This document shows positions 46,471 through 55,023 of a stretch of DNA of 64,000 bases, in pieces (positions within the stretch are counted from its first letter, which is position 1; each line of letters starts with the position of its first letter). The DNA comes from Photobacterium atrarenae. Lineage in GTDB: Bacteria; Pseudomonadota; Gammaproteobacteria; Enterobacterales; Vibrionaceae. Below the pieces are notes generated by a model, which saw only the letters and a program-made list of their open reading frames with translations, did not search any database and was not told the origin of the DNA. Location of the stretch: assembly GCF_024380015.1 (NCBI RefSeq), contig NZ_CP101509.1, forward strand, positions 1,178,001-1,242,000, read 5' to 3'. The translations under genes were made by a program, and so were the position numbers.

Positions 46471-46822
46471 TCTTTTTCCTGTTATTTGAGCGCGCTCCGC
46501 AAGGTTTACTTCGCGATGGGCCTGACTCATTCAATACCCGTTCGCAGTCGGGTATGAATGAGTGGGGATCTTCCTTATCCACTGCTCGTACTCTCCGTTC
46601 GCATCGGTACTCCTGCTGAATTGACAGGCACGTCAGCCGCTGCATCTATCCCCAGCAATTGTTGATAATTGCCGCAGCGCCCGAATTCAGGGTCGGTATA
46701 ACTGTTAGCTTCCTCTGCCTCGGTGGATAACTCCGGCCTGACTTGCACTTCCCGGATTTGCGCTACAGTGATCAGAGAACCTCAGGGCGGTTTGTCCGGG
46801 ATCCCCGGAAAAGGCTGGGTGG
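46471..46822. other. Intergenic region with a long hairpin
   Basis: 352 bp without a supported gene. The main structure is a long inverted repeat at 46525-46563: left arm ACTCATTCAATACCCG, right arm CGGGTATGAATGAGT, 15 bp with one bulged A and an 8-base loop. No T tract follows. It could end or stabilise the small transcript that begins near 46315, or be part of an sRNA. Confidence 0.5.
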
Positions 46823-47200
46823 ATGATCTATCGTCTATTGGCAGATATTGTTGTAATTTTACACCTTCTGTTTATCGTATTTGTGGTATTCGGTGGCCTC
46901 TTGTTGTGGTGGCGTCGCGCTGTCGTCTGGCTGCATGTGCCAGCTGTGATCTGGGGGGGTGTGCTTAGCCTGATGGATTGGGTCTGCCCGCTGACCCCGC
47001 TGGAAAATCGTCTACGGTGGATGGCTGGGCAAGACGGGTATCCCGGTGGTTTTGTTGACCATTACCTGCTGCCGATGATTTATCCGCCGGGGCTCAGCCA
47101 TGAAATGCAATTGTGGATCGGGCTGGCTGTGCTGGCCTGGAATGTGCTCTTCTATCTCCTTGTCTATTATTGCTATACAGTCCGTGCGCAGAAACCGTGA
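46823..47200 (+). CDS. DUF2784 membrane protein
   Basis: Membrane protein of 125 residues matching the DUF2784 family: four hydrophobic segments and the typical stretch GGVLSLMDWVCPLTPLENRLRWMAGQDGYPGGFVDHYLLPMIYP. Function unknown. It lies 6 bp upstream of an alpha/beta hydrolase gene and is probably cotranscribed with it. Confidence 0.85.
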   Translation: MIYRLLADIVVILHLLFIVFVVFGGLLLWWRRAVVWLHVPAVIWGGVLSLMDWVCPLTPLENRLRWMAGQDGYPGGFVDHYLLPMIYPPGLSHEMQLWIGLAVLAWNVLFYLLVYYCYTVRAQKP

Positions 47201-47206
47201 GGAGCG

Positions 47207-47986
47207 ATGAAGCGAGTTTTCCTCCTGGCAATGGTTGGCTATATGGTGTTTGCTATGACGTTTTGCTCATTACAGCGAAAGTTTTTGTATTTTCCGCAGC
47301 CGGCCAGTACGCAGTTCGGCGAGGAGAATATCAGCTTCCAGCTGGAGGACCGGGTACTTCAGGGCTGGGTGGTGAATCCGGGACAATCCCGGGCGCTGCT
47401 CTATTACGGCGGCAATGCGGAAAGCATTGAGATGAACATCCCTTTCTTTCGGACTGTGGTGCCGGATTACAGTGTGTACCTGATCCCGTATCGGGGTTAC
47501 GGCAATAACCCCGGCCAGCCGACCGAACAGGAGTTATACCAGGATGCGATGGGTGTGTTCCGGGCGGTTCGTGAAAACCACTCATTTATTGCTCTGATGG
47601 GGCGCAGCCTGGGTTCCGGTGTAGCCACTTTTGTGGCAGCTGAACGGCCGGCTCAGGTGGATCGGCTGCTGCTCGTGACCCCGTTTGACAGCGTTGAGCA
47701 TGTCGCGAAGAGCATCTACTGGATGCTGCCGGTCTCACTGCTGATCAAAGACAGATTCGCTTCTATAGAGCGGGTCAGTGCCATCCAGGCCGCGACATTT
47801 ATCTTTATTGCCGGACAGGACCGCGTGATCCCGCATGAAAGCGCGGAACAGCTGGTGGCGGCTTTTGGCCCGCAACTGAAAGATGTTGTGGTGGTGCAAG
47901 GCGCCGATCATAATAATATTGCCCAGTTTCCGGCTTATGTGGAAGGGGTTCGGCGCGCACTGGATGTGCCCCTTAATGAACGTTAG
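47207..47986 (+). CDS. Membrane-anchored alpha/beta hydrolase
   Basis: Serine hydrolase of 259 residues with an N-terminal signal anchor (VFLLAMVGYMVFAMTFCSL; the Cys could be a lipid site). The nucleophile elbow is GRSLGSG, the oxyanion region LLYYGGNAESIE, the acid probably Asp in FIAGQDRVIP and the His in QGADHNNIAQF. It resembles the BEM46/YfhR-type hydrolases. It is translationally close to the DUF2784 gene. Substrate unknown. Confidence 0.87.
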   Translation: MKRVFLLAMVGYMVFAMTFCSLQRKFLYFPQPASTQFGEENISFQLEDRVLQGWVVNPGQSRALLYYGGNAESIEMNIPFFRTVVPDYSVYLIPYRGYGNNPGQPTEQELYQDAMGVFRAVRENHSFIALMGRSLGSGVATFVAAERPAQVDRLLLVTPFDSVEHVAKSIYWMLPVSLLIKDRFASIERVSAIQAATFIFIAGQDRVIPHESAEQLVAAFGPQLKDVVVVQGADHNNIAQFPAYVEGVRRALDVPLNER

Positions 47987-48000
47987 CCAATAATTATTCG

Positions 48001-48195
48001 TTATAGATAATCCAAATAGTGCCTCGGCGCCGGGAGCGGCGACTCGAACCCGATGTCGCGCTGCAAATGCTTAGATGTGGTGTGATTGAGCGACTGGCTG
48101 GATTTTTCTTTCTCCCGCTTTCTCCAGCAAAACTTCCGGTTCAGCAATGAAATATTGAATTCCAGCTCCCAGCTGATGGCGACTTTGATCATCAT
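48001..48195 (-). CDS. Small basic protein, possibly DUF1127-like
   Basis: A 64-residue protein with a strong ribosome-binding site (AAGGAG three bases before ATG 48195). The sequence is rich in Lys and Arg (WRKREKEKS), and the segment TTSKHLQRDIGFES resembles the L-x-DIG-(L/F) ending of DUF1127 proteins. It is divergent from a LysR regulator, a frequent setting for DUF1127 genes. Some proteins of that family bind RNA, but no function can be assigned here. Confidence 0.6.
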   Translation of the reverse strand: MMIKVAISWELEFNISLLNRKFCWRKREKEKSSQSLNHTTSKHLQRDIGFESPLPAPRHYLDYL

Positions 48196-48291
48196 ATGCT
48201 CCTTTCCCTGCGTGACTTTCTGGGCAAAGTATGGGCATGATGGTATGGAAATACGAACGATGATTCTTTACAGCATATATAAGTACAGATT

Positions 48292-49215
48292 ATGGATGAA
48301 CGATTGCGCTGGCTGGCCGGGCTGCGGTATTTTGAATCGGCAGCAAGGCTGAGCAGCTATAGTAAAGCAGCGCAGGAGCTGCATGTCAGTCAGGCGGCGG
48401 TGAGCCAGAAAATTCGCCAGCTGGAGGACGGCTTACACTGTAAATTGTTTGTCCGTCAGGGACGGGAGATGGTCCTGACCCGCAAAGGGAAGACGCTGTA
48501 TCAGCAGGTCACATCCGGCTTTGAGCATATTATTTCCGGGTTGAATGCGATTCAGTCTGAGCCGGTGGAAGGAATGCTGGCGGTGAATACGACCCCCTCT
48601 TTTGCCTCGCGCTGGCTGATGCCGAAACTGTGGAAGTTCACCATGCAGCATCCTAATATCCCGATCCGGGTCTATGCCACCACGGATGATCCGGACATTA
48701 AGTACGGCACCATTGATGTTGCGATCCGCCAGGGCTATGACAAGCAACTGGGAGAAGGGATTGAGCAGACGATTTTATACGAAGAGCCGGTTTACCCGAT
48801 TTGCTCGCCGGAGCTGGCACAGTCGCTGAAGCTGGAACAACCGGAGCAGTTGCTCAAATGCTGGTTGATCCACGGTGTCGAGACCAAGAGCTTCACCTGG
48901 GAGCGATGGTTTCAGATGGCCGGGGTAACGATGCCTAAGGATCAGGTGCAATGGATGGAAGTCAGCACATTTGATATGGGGCTGAGCGCGGTGATGGCCG
49001 GTCATGGCGCGTGTCTGGGCACTGAAAGCCTGGCCGGCGACTTTATTGATCGCGGTTTGCTGGTCAAGCCGTTTGATATCGGGATGACGCCGGGCGTTCG
49101 GTATACCGTTTATCACGACCCGCATTCATCCCGCCGCGCCCGGATCCAGGCGTTTACCGACTGGCTGCACCAGGAAGTGGCGCACGGTGGTGCGGGACAG
49201 AACGTGAATTTATAG
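48292..49215 (+). CDS. LysR-family regulator, GcvA-like
   Basis: LysR-type regulator of 307 residues: an N-terminal winged helix (LRYFESAARLSSYSKAAQELHVSQAAVSQKIRQLEDGLHCKLFVRQGREM) and a C-terminal periplasmic-binding-like effector domain of the GcvA group (FASRWLMPKLWKFTMQHPNIPIRV). The divergent small basic protein gene 96 bp away is its nearest likely target. The effector is unknown. Confidence 0.92.
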   Translation: MDERLRWLAGLRYFESAARLSSYSKAAQELHVSQAAVSQKIRQLEDGLHCKLFVRQGREMVLTRKGKTLYQQVTSGFEHIISGLNAIQSEPVEGMLAVNTTPSFASRWLMPKLWKFTMQHPNIPIRVYATTDDPDIKYGTIDVAIRQGYDKQLGEGIEQTILYEEPVYPICSPELAQSLKLEQPEQLLKCWLIHGVETKSFTWERWFQMAGVTMPKDQVQWMEVSTFDMGLSAVMAGHGACLGTESLAGDFIDRGLLVKPFDIGMTPGVRYTVYHDPHSSRRARIQAFTDWLHQEVAHGGAGQNVNL

Positions 49216-50583
49216 CGACTGTTCTGAAGCCGATTCAATGTGTGCCTGGATGATTTCCAGGCCGGTTTTGAGCTGCGAGCGGCTGGTTGGGCCGGTGAGC
49301 GAAATCCGGATTGCCGCAGGGACCGGGTAATGATCGACTGCAAACATTTCTGCTTCACGGACGTGGACTTCCTCTTGTTGAAGCTGTCGGCTCAGCGGCT
49401 GCCCGGAAAGTGGTTCCGGCAACGGAAGCCAGACATTAAACCCCGGCACCGCCCCTTGCCCTGCGCCGGAAAAGATTTGCTGCAAAATGCGATGGCGGGC
49501 TTTGAGCTCGGTATCGATTTCCTGATCGACAGCATCCATAGCGCCGTTGGTCAGCCAGCGGCAGACCAGATCGATCATCAGCGGGCTGACATGCATGCAA
49601 CTGGCACGCAGCGACTTTTGCATCGGCAGGGACAGCGAGAGCGGCATGATGAGATAGCCCACCCGTAACCCGCCGGAGAAATATTTCGAGAAGCTACCGA
49701 CAAACAAGGTGATATCAGGGGCAATGGCGACCAGTGGCGTGCGCCGGTGCGCCGGCGGGCAGTACAGCACGTCGTCTTCGATGATCAGCACCTGGTGCCG
49801 GCGGCAAATCTCGATCACCCGGAGCCGTCGGCTGTCGCTGAGGCAAACGCCGGTCGGATTTTGAATTGCCGGGGTCAGATACAGCAGGCGGGGTTTGTGT
49901 CGTTGGCAGTGTAATTCCAGATCTTCGGGGATGATCCCCTGCTCATCGAGCCGGATCGGTACCAGTTTTCGTTCAGACTGTTGACAGCTATGGAGGAACT
50001 CCGGGTAGCACAAGCCTTCCACCAGGATCGTCTCTTTCGGGCGGGTCAGCGCCTGGATCAGGACCGACAACCCATGCTGGCCACCGTAGGTCCAGAGCAG
50101 ACGGCGGCTGTCAATGTCGCTGTTGAATCGCTGCCCTAACCAGTGTTGCAGGGTTTGGTTGTGGCCCTGAAGGCCTTCGGCACTGCAATAATCCAGAACC
50201 GCCCGCTGGGCAATCGGCTCCAGCGACAAATCCTGCAGGGTGCGGGAGAGGTGTTGCTGCTGGTTGATCAGTAGCGGCCGGCAAATCGCCAGATCGATCC
50301 CGTGTTTGCTGCTGACCGGATGGTAGAAGGTACGGGTTTCGCTTTGGCGATCTTTGACATAGGTACCGCTGCCCACTTTGGGCGACACCAGTCCCCGGTG
50401 CTCCAGCTCCTGGTAGGCCCGGGTCACGGTCCCGACGGTGACGCCCAGCCGATACGACAAAATGCGCTGCGGCGGCAGTTTGGTCTGCGCTTTGAGTTCG
50501 CTGCTTTCGATGGCTTCGGCAAAGGCATCGGCCAGGGCGAGATACTTGGGTCCGCTACGGCCGCTGATGTCGGGAATAAACAT
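49210..50583 (-). CDS. MocR-type regulator (second)
   Basis: GntR-aminotransferase fusion regulator of 457 residues: winged helix at residues 10-80 (LKAQTKLPPQRILSYRLGVTVGTVTRAYQELEHRGLV), then a fold-type I PLP domain with LIIEDDVLYCP and the PLP lysine in VGSFSKYFSGGLRVGY. ATG 50583 is chosen over the longer frame (50664) because the protein then begins just before the DNA-binding domain. It is divergent from a LysE-type exporter gene 160 bp away, its probable target. The gene's 3' end overlaps that of the LysR gene by a few bases. Confidence 0.9.
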   Translation of the reverse strand: MFIPDISGRSGPKYLALADAFAEAIESSELKAQTKLPPQRILSYRLGVTVGTVTRAYQELEHRGLVSPKVGSGTYVKDRQSETRTFYHPVSSKHGIDLAICRPLLINQQQHLSRTLQDLSLEPIAQRAVLDYCSAEGLQGHNQTLQHWLGQRFNSDIDSRRLLWTYGGQHGLSVLIQALTRPKETILVEGLCYPEFLHSCQQSERKLVPIRLDEQGIIPEDLELHCQRHKPRLLYLTPAIQNPTGVCLSDSRRLRVIEICRRHQVLIIEDDVLYCPPAHRRTPLVAIAPDITLFVGSFSKYFSGGLRVGYLIMPLSLSLPMQKSLRASCMHVSPLMIDLVCRWLTNGAMDAVDQEIDTELKARHRILQQIFSGAGQGAVPGFNVWLPLPEPLSGQPLSRQLQQEEVHVREAEMFAVDHYPVPAAIRISLTGPTSRSQLKTGLEIIQAHIESASEQSL

Positions 50584-50743
50584 TGTCCTACTCTCGAGGG
50601 GTACAATTGAAACTGAAGACAGGATAAATAAGGCGCCTGACGAAAGAAACAGAAGAATTGTCATGGTGACGCATTAACACTCACGCAGGTGTTGTTTTCC
50701 CTTTTAGGCTAACGGGGTTGATGGTTCTAAGAGGGAAACAATA

Positions 50744-51346
50744 ATGGAAGCTTTGTGGGAGATCATGCCGGCGATGAGTGTGTTTGCTTTTGTGATGGCC
50801 ATTACCCCCGGTCCGAATAACTTTTTGCTGGCCAGTTCCGGCGCCCAGTTTGGGATGAAACGGTCAATCCGGCACCTGCTGGGCATTCGCCTGGGGATCA
50901 TAGTGTTGATTGGGCTGTGTGCCAGTGGTGTGGGCGCGGCGATGGTGCAGCATCCTGGGCTCTACCAGGCACTGCGCTATCTCGGGCTCGGATACATGTT
51001 GTGGTTGGCCGGAAAGTTGGTGCTATCCCGTCCTGCCAATGCGGCCGCAAGCGCTGTCGGCCCGTTGTCACTGAAGCAGGCGACTTTGTTTCAGTTGGGG
51101 AATATCAAAGCCTGGATGGCCTGCCTGGCACTGGTCAGTAGCTATAGTTTACCGGAGCTATATTGGCTTTCGGTGCTGATGATCCTGCTGGTATTTACCA
51201 CATTTGGGTTGATGGCGAACAGTTTGTGGGCTTATGTGGGCTACGGTATGAGATCTCTGCTGGATTCGCCGAAAAAGCAGCAAGGGTTTAATGTGATGTT
51301 AGCGCTGCTGACGGTTGGATCGTTGGTGCCCGCTTTTTTGGATTAG
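50744..51346 (+). CDS. LysE/RhtB-family amino acid exporter
   Basis: Inner-membrane translocator of 200 residues with about six membrane segments and the family's N-terminal pattern AFVMAITPGPNNFLLASSGAQFGMKRS. It exports amino acids or derivatives. It is divergent from the MocR-type regulator, which probably senses the substrate or a related amine through its PLP domain. The exact substrate is not readable. Confidence 0.92.
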   Translation: MEALWEIMPAMSVFAFVMAITPGPNNFLLASSGAQFGMKRSIRHLLGIRLGIIVLIGLCASGVGAAMVQHPGLYQALRYLGLGYMLWLAGKLVLSRPANAAASAVGPLSLKQATLFQLGNIKAWMACLALVSSYSLPELYWLSVLMILLVFTTFGLMANSLWAYVGYGMRSLLDSPKKQQGFNVMLALLTVGSLVPAFLD

Positions 51347-51472
51347 TATTATTTGCGCGCTATTGCTGTTACCTTTCCTGGCTGTGCTCATGGCGCGTGG
51401 TTACGGCTATTTATCTTAGTGGCCTGAGTTTGCTTCAAACGCTTTTCCCCAATTTGAATTGATGAGGTCATG

Positions 51473-52318
51473 ATGGAACTGACAGCTTTAGTTGATAATA
51501 CCCGGTTGGCGGACCGACCTGATCTTACCGTTGAACGAGGGTTGTCCCTGCATGTGAAAACCCAAGGGCGGCAGCTCTTATTTGATGCCGGAAGTAGTCA
51601 GATATTTTGTGATAATGCTGCGCTATTGAACATCGATCTACAGGCGGTTGATGCCGCGGTTATTTCGCATCGCCACCATGACCACTGTAATGGCATTACG
51701 CATTTTCTCGATCGTAATACCGCGGCGCCGGTGTATTTCCGGGCCTGTGATGAGGCTGAGTACTCCTTCCGGGCTTTCGGCTTTAAGAGTAATGTCGGTA
51801 TTGCCAAGGATCTTTTGGAAAGGGCCGGAGAACGGGTGAAATTCGTCAACCAGATGACGGAGATTTTGCCGGACGTGTTTGTGGTGACTGAGCTCAGCCA
51901 TAAATACACTCAGCCGAAAGGCAATCAATATTTATTTACGGACGCCGGACAGGGCCGCAAGCCGGATACCTTTGACCATGAGCTGATGCTGATCGTCAAA
52001 GAAGCGGACGGCCTGGTTGTATTCACCGGCTGTGCGCATCATGGGGTGCTCAACATGGTAGAGACTGCGGTCACGCTGTTTCCCAATACCCGAATCAAAG
52101 CCGTGGTGGGCGGGTTTCACCTGGTTGGTTTGCCCCTGCTGAATGGGATTGGCGGAACGCCCAAAGACATTGAGGCCATTGGCCGGACGCTGCTGGAATA
52201 CCCTATCGATAAGCTCTATACGGGTCACTGTACCGGCATGAAGGCGTTCGGATTATTGAAAGGGGGGCTTGGTGAGCGCCTGGAACATCTGCCGACCGGA
52301 CGTCACGTCGTCATCTGA
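51473..52318 (+). CDS. Metallo-beta-lactamase-fold hydrolase
   Basis: Protein of 281 residues with the dinuclear metal motif HRHHDHCNG and further metal-site His residues in GCAHHGVLNMVE and GGFHLVGLPLLNG. It belongs to the MBL group that includes RFA-P synthase-like enzymes (ELTALVDNTRL start, LLFDAGSSQIFCDNA). Two ATGs stand together (51470, 51473); GAGG at 51464 favours the second. It is cytoplasmic. The reaction is not known for this subgroup in bacteria. Confidence 0.87.
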   Translation: MELTALVDNTRLADRPDLTVERGLSLHVKTQGRQLLFDAGSSQIFCDNAALLNIDLQAVDAAVISHRHHDHCNGITHFLDRNTAAPVYFRACDEAEYSFRAFGFKSNVGIAKDLLERAGERVKFVNQMTEILPDVFVVTELSHKYTQPKGNQYLFTDAGQGRKPDTFDHELMLIVKEADGLVVFTGCAHHGVLNMVETAVTLFPNTRIKAVVGGFHLVGLPLLNGIGGTPKDIEAIGRTLLEYPIDKLYTGHCTGMKAFGLLKGGLGERLEHLPTGRHVVI

Positions 52319-52327
52319 TTTTTCCCG

Positions 52328-52352
52328 CGCAGCTCGCTAGATTCGAGCTGCG
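52328..52352 (+). terminator. Hairpin after the MBL-fold gene
   Basis: A perfect 9-bp stem CGCAGCTCG/CGAGCTGCG (52328-52336 with 52344-52352) ten bases past the stop codon; a T/C-rich stretch follows at a distance. Confidence 0.6.
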
Positions 52353-52616
52353 TTGGCCCTGCCGCTTTCTTCATTTCCTACCTGCTGAAAATAACGAATC
52401 TCGCTCCCCCGTTACGCGATCATGATCGGCTTGTAGCGCGATGCTTTTTTCTTGCTTATCGGTCGTTATGGCCGGTCAATAACTGTGACGTGTCTCCTGA
52501 ATTAAAAATCATTTGGCCCGGGTCTGACGGGTTGGGTGATTTTTTGTGAAAACACTATTGATTTGATCAAGTTTTGATCATAATTTACGTGTAGTGTTTT
52601 CGGTTATGGTGGTCTC

Positions 52617-53339
52617 ATGAAAAAGAAAAGCGAAAAGGTACGCGGGAAAATCCTGGATGCTGCGGTCAATTTAATGAGCATGGAGGGCTATAAAAATGTC
52701 TCGATGCGAAAAATTGCCAAGCAGGCCAAGGTTGGCGATGCCACGATTTATAACTACTTCCCCAACAAAGAAAGCCTGCTCTATGGCTACTTCGCGGCAT
52801 TGGTGCAAAAGTCTGTTGAAGAACTGCAAGCGATTGACGACTTTGAGGGGTATTCGCTGCAAGAGAAAATCCAGCTGCTGATTGAAACCAACCTGACGCA
52901 GATGCTGCCGCATCGTGAGTTTGTGCAGGAAGCCTTTGAGATCACCTTTCTCACCCCGCTGGCCAAGTTTGGCAATATTGCGCCGATTAAATCGCAGCTG
53001 AGCGATCAGGTCAGGCTGTATTTGTCTCAGGCTTACCAGCAGGGAACGCTGGAAGAAGAGAGCCTGCATGAATTTATACCTTCCCTGTTCTGGGATTATT
53101 ACCTTGGCATGGTGATGTACTGGCTCAAGGATGATTCGGAAGATTTTACCAATACCACCCAGCTGCTTGATCTTAGCCTGAATTTCGCGATTTCACTGCT
53201 GGCCAGCGGTGTGCTGAGTAAAGCCGGGCAAATGACTTCATTTCTGATCCGCCAGCATATGTTTTCGGGATTTGAGTTAATGGCCAAGCAATTTAGCCAG
53301 TTGCGCGGACTCACCGGAAAAGGACAGCGCCATGAGTAA
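52617..53339 (+). CDS. TetR-family regulator
   Basis: Regulator of 240 residues with an N-terminal TetR helix-turn-helix (ILDAAVNLMSMEGYKNVSMRKIAKQAKVGDATIYNYFPNKESLLYGYF) and an all-helical ligand domain. Its stop overlaps the start of the ABC1 kinase gene, and the three following genes look like one operon with it, so it probably controls its own operon. The AT-rich 55 bp upstream is the likely operator. Ligand unknown. Confidence 0.92.
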   Translation: MKKKSEKVRGKILDAAVNLMSMEGYKNVSMRKIAKQAKVGDATIYNYFPNKESLLYGYFAALVQKSVEELQAIDDFEGYSLQEKIQLLIETNLTQMLPHREFVQEAFEITFLTPLAKFGNIAPIKSQLSDQVRLYLSQAYQQGTLEEESLHEFIPSLFWDYYLGMVMYWLKDDSEDFTNTTQLLDLSLNFAISLLASGVLSKAGQMTSFLIRQHMFSGFELMAKQFSQLRGLTGKGQRHE

Positions 53340-54636
53340 AGTGCCGACCGGTAAAATACACCGAAATGCGATTGTGGCCGGCACTGCGGTTAAACTCGGG
53401 GCCAATGTTATGAAAAGGCGTACCCAGGCTTTACTGAAGCAGCAGGACGGTGATGCCTCAGCCCGGGAAAATGAGGCCGATGAGCAGGCCAAAATTATCT
53501 TCTCGGCATTGGGGCGGCTAAAAGGTACGGCCTTAAAAGCGGCTCAGATGTTGGCTTTAGAGAATACGCTGCTCCCAGAAGCCTACCGGGAACAGCTTAA
53601 TCAAGCTTGTTATCGTGCGCCGGGGCTCAACCGTGCCGTGGTGAGAAAAGTCCTGATGAGCCAGTTTGGCCGTGCACCGGAACAGCTCTTTTCAGCGTTT
53701 GATTACACGCCCTTTGCCGCGGCAAGCCTGGGTCAGGTCCATCGGGCGGTCGACAAGGAGGGCAACACGCTGGCAGTTAAAGTGCAATATCCCGGTATTG
53801 CCGAAAGTATTCGGTCCGATATCGCAACCTTGTCGATGGTGCTCAAAACGGTGCCGACACGGTTTAACTTTGACAACACGCTGCCGGAGATCGAGCTGCG
53901 GCTGATCGAAGAGACGGATTATGAGCTGGAGTTCCGTCGCCAGGAAGACTTCTATGCAAGCTGTGATATCGAGAACTTGCGCGTGTTGCAACCGAACTCC
54001 GCATATTCCTCAAAACGGGTGATCAGCTCTCCCTATGTCGCAGGATTACACATTGATGAATGGCTCGACACCGACCCGCCGGCTGCGGCCAGAAACCGGG
54101 TTTGCCAGGCGCTGTGCGACCTGTTTTTTGCCTCGGTTTCCCGCTACGGCATGCTGCACGCCGATCCGAACATCGGCAACTTTCTGGTTGATCAGGCCAA
54201 CCAGCTGGTCGTGCTGGATTTTGGCTGCACCGTTCCGGTTGATCCCAAAACCGCAGCTGCATTTGTGGCATTGCTGCAAGCCTATAAGGCGCAGGATCTG
54301 GCGCAGGTGATCCACTATTTCAACCTGCTTTATATGAATAACCAGGGAGACCCGGACAAAATGAAAGCGAACTCGCTCTTCTTGCAGTATCTGGCGTGGC
54401 AGCACAAACTCCTGGCCGCGACCCAATTCGATTTTTCCGCCCATCCGGATTATATGGCAGAAGGGGTGACGCTGGCGGTGGATGCTCACAAGTACAGCGA
54501 CTTTCCTGTCTGCCCAAGTAAAGAAGTCCTGTTCCTGGAGCGAGTCTATTATGGCTACCTGCAACTGTTTCAGCGTGCGGGTGCCTCTGTCCGGTTTGAG
54601 ATTGATACCTTATTTGAGGCGCATGCGAATGTTTGA
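53332..54636 (+). CDS. ABC1/AarF-UbiB family atypical kinase
   Basis: Protein of 434 residues of the ABC1 (ADCK/UbiB) kinase-like family. The family's KxGQ-type motif region is RLKGTALKAAQMLALENTLLP (here KAAQM), the Ala-rich nucleotide loop is AAASLGQVHRA with the Lys in LAVKVQYPG, and the metal-binding motif is VLDFGCTVPV. UbiB homologues act in ubiquinone synthesis, but this one lies in a tetR operon away from ubi genes and has no C-terminal membrane anchor, so it is a paralogue with an unknown, perhaps lipid-related role. Confidence 0.9.
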   Translation: MSKVPTGKIHRNAIVAGTAVKLGANVMKRRTQALLKQQDGDASARENEADEQAKIIFSALGRLKGTALKAAQMLALENTLLPEAYREQLNQACYRAPGLNRAVVRKVLMSQFGRAPEQLFSAFDYTPFAAASLGQVHRAVDKEGNTLAVKVQYPGIAESIRSDIATLSMVLKTVPTRFNFDNTLPEIELRLIEETDYELEFRRQEDFYASCDIENLRVLQPNSAYSSKRVISSPYVAGLHIDEWLDTDPPAAARNRVCQALCDLFFASVSRYGMLHADPNIGNFLVDQANQLVVLDFGCTVPVDPKTAAAFVALLQAYKAQDLAQVIHYFNLLYMNNQGDPDKMKANSLFLQYLAWQHKLLAATQFDFSAHPDYMAEGVTLAVDAHKYSDFPVCPSKEVLFLERVYYGYLQLFQRAGASVRFEIDTLFEAHANV

Positions 54637-55009
54637 TTTCAACTTATATCTCCTTATTTCCGGCGTTATCGCCTTATTCACGGCTTTTCTGCATTTGATT
54701 GCCGGACACTTCCATCCGGTACTGCCATTTCTCAGCACCCGGATGGATGACAGCGTAAAGGGAACCTTCTACGCCTGCTGGCATATGGTGACCGTGTTGC
54801 TGTTTGCTTCTGCGGCCTGGTTCCTGTTTAGCGCCTATGTTCCGGTCGATGTTTTATCGGTTCGGATGCTTTCCGGCCAGTTTATTCTGTTTGGGTTGGT
54901 CTTTCTGGCTGTTGGCCGGCTTCTCAAGATAAAACGCGCGTGGGTATGTTTGCCGCAGTGGATACTGCTGATCCCCATCGGCGTTTTCGGTTTTTTAGGT
55001 TCGGTTTAA
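54629..55009 (+). CDS. Small membrane protein in the tetR-ABC1 operon
   Basis: Membrane protein of about 126 residues with four hydrophobic segments (LYLLISGVIALFTAFLHLIAGH; FYACWHMVTVLLFASAAWFLFSAY; LSGQFILFGLVFLAVGRLL; WILLIPIGVFGFLGSV). It overlaps the end of the ABC1 kinase gene. GAGG at 54616 serves ATG 54623 or, with better spacing, ATG 54629. Conserved-looking His residues lie in the first two segments. No function is assigned. Confidence 0.78.
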   Translation: MFDFNLYLLISGVIALFTAFLHLIAGHFHPVLPFLSTRMDDSVKGTFYACWHMVTVLLFASAAWFLFSAYVPVDVLSVRMLSGQFILFGLVFLAVGRLLKIKRAWVCLPQWILLIPIGVFGFLGSV

Positions 55010-55023
55010 TAAAGGATATCATC

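Noticed and set aside
54482..54628. N-terminal extension of the small membrane protein in the tetR operon
   Set aside because: This part lies inside the ABC1 kinase gene in another frame; GAGG at 54616 and the membrane segment support a start at 54629 (or 54623).
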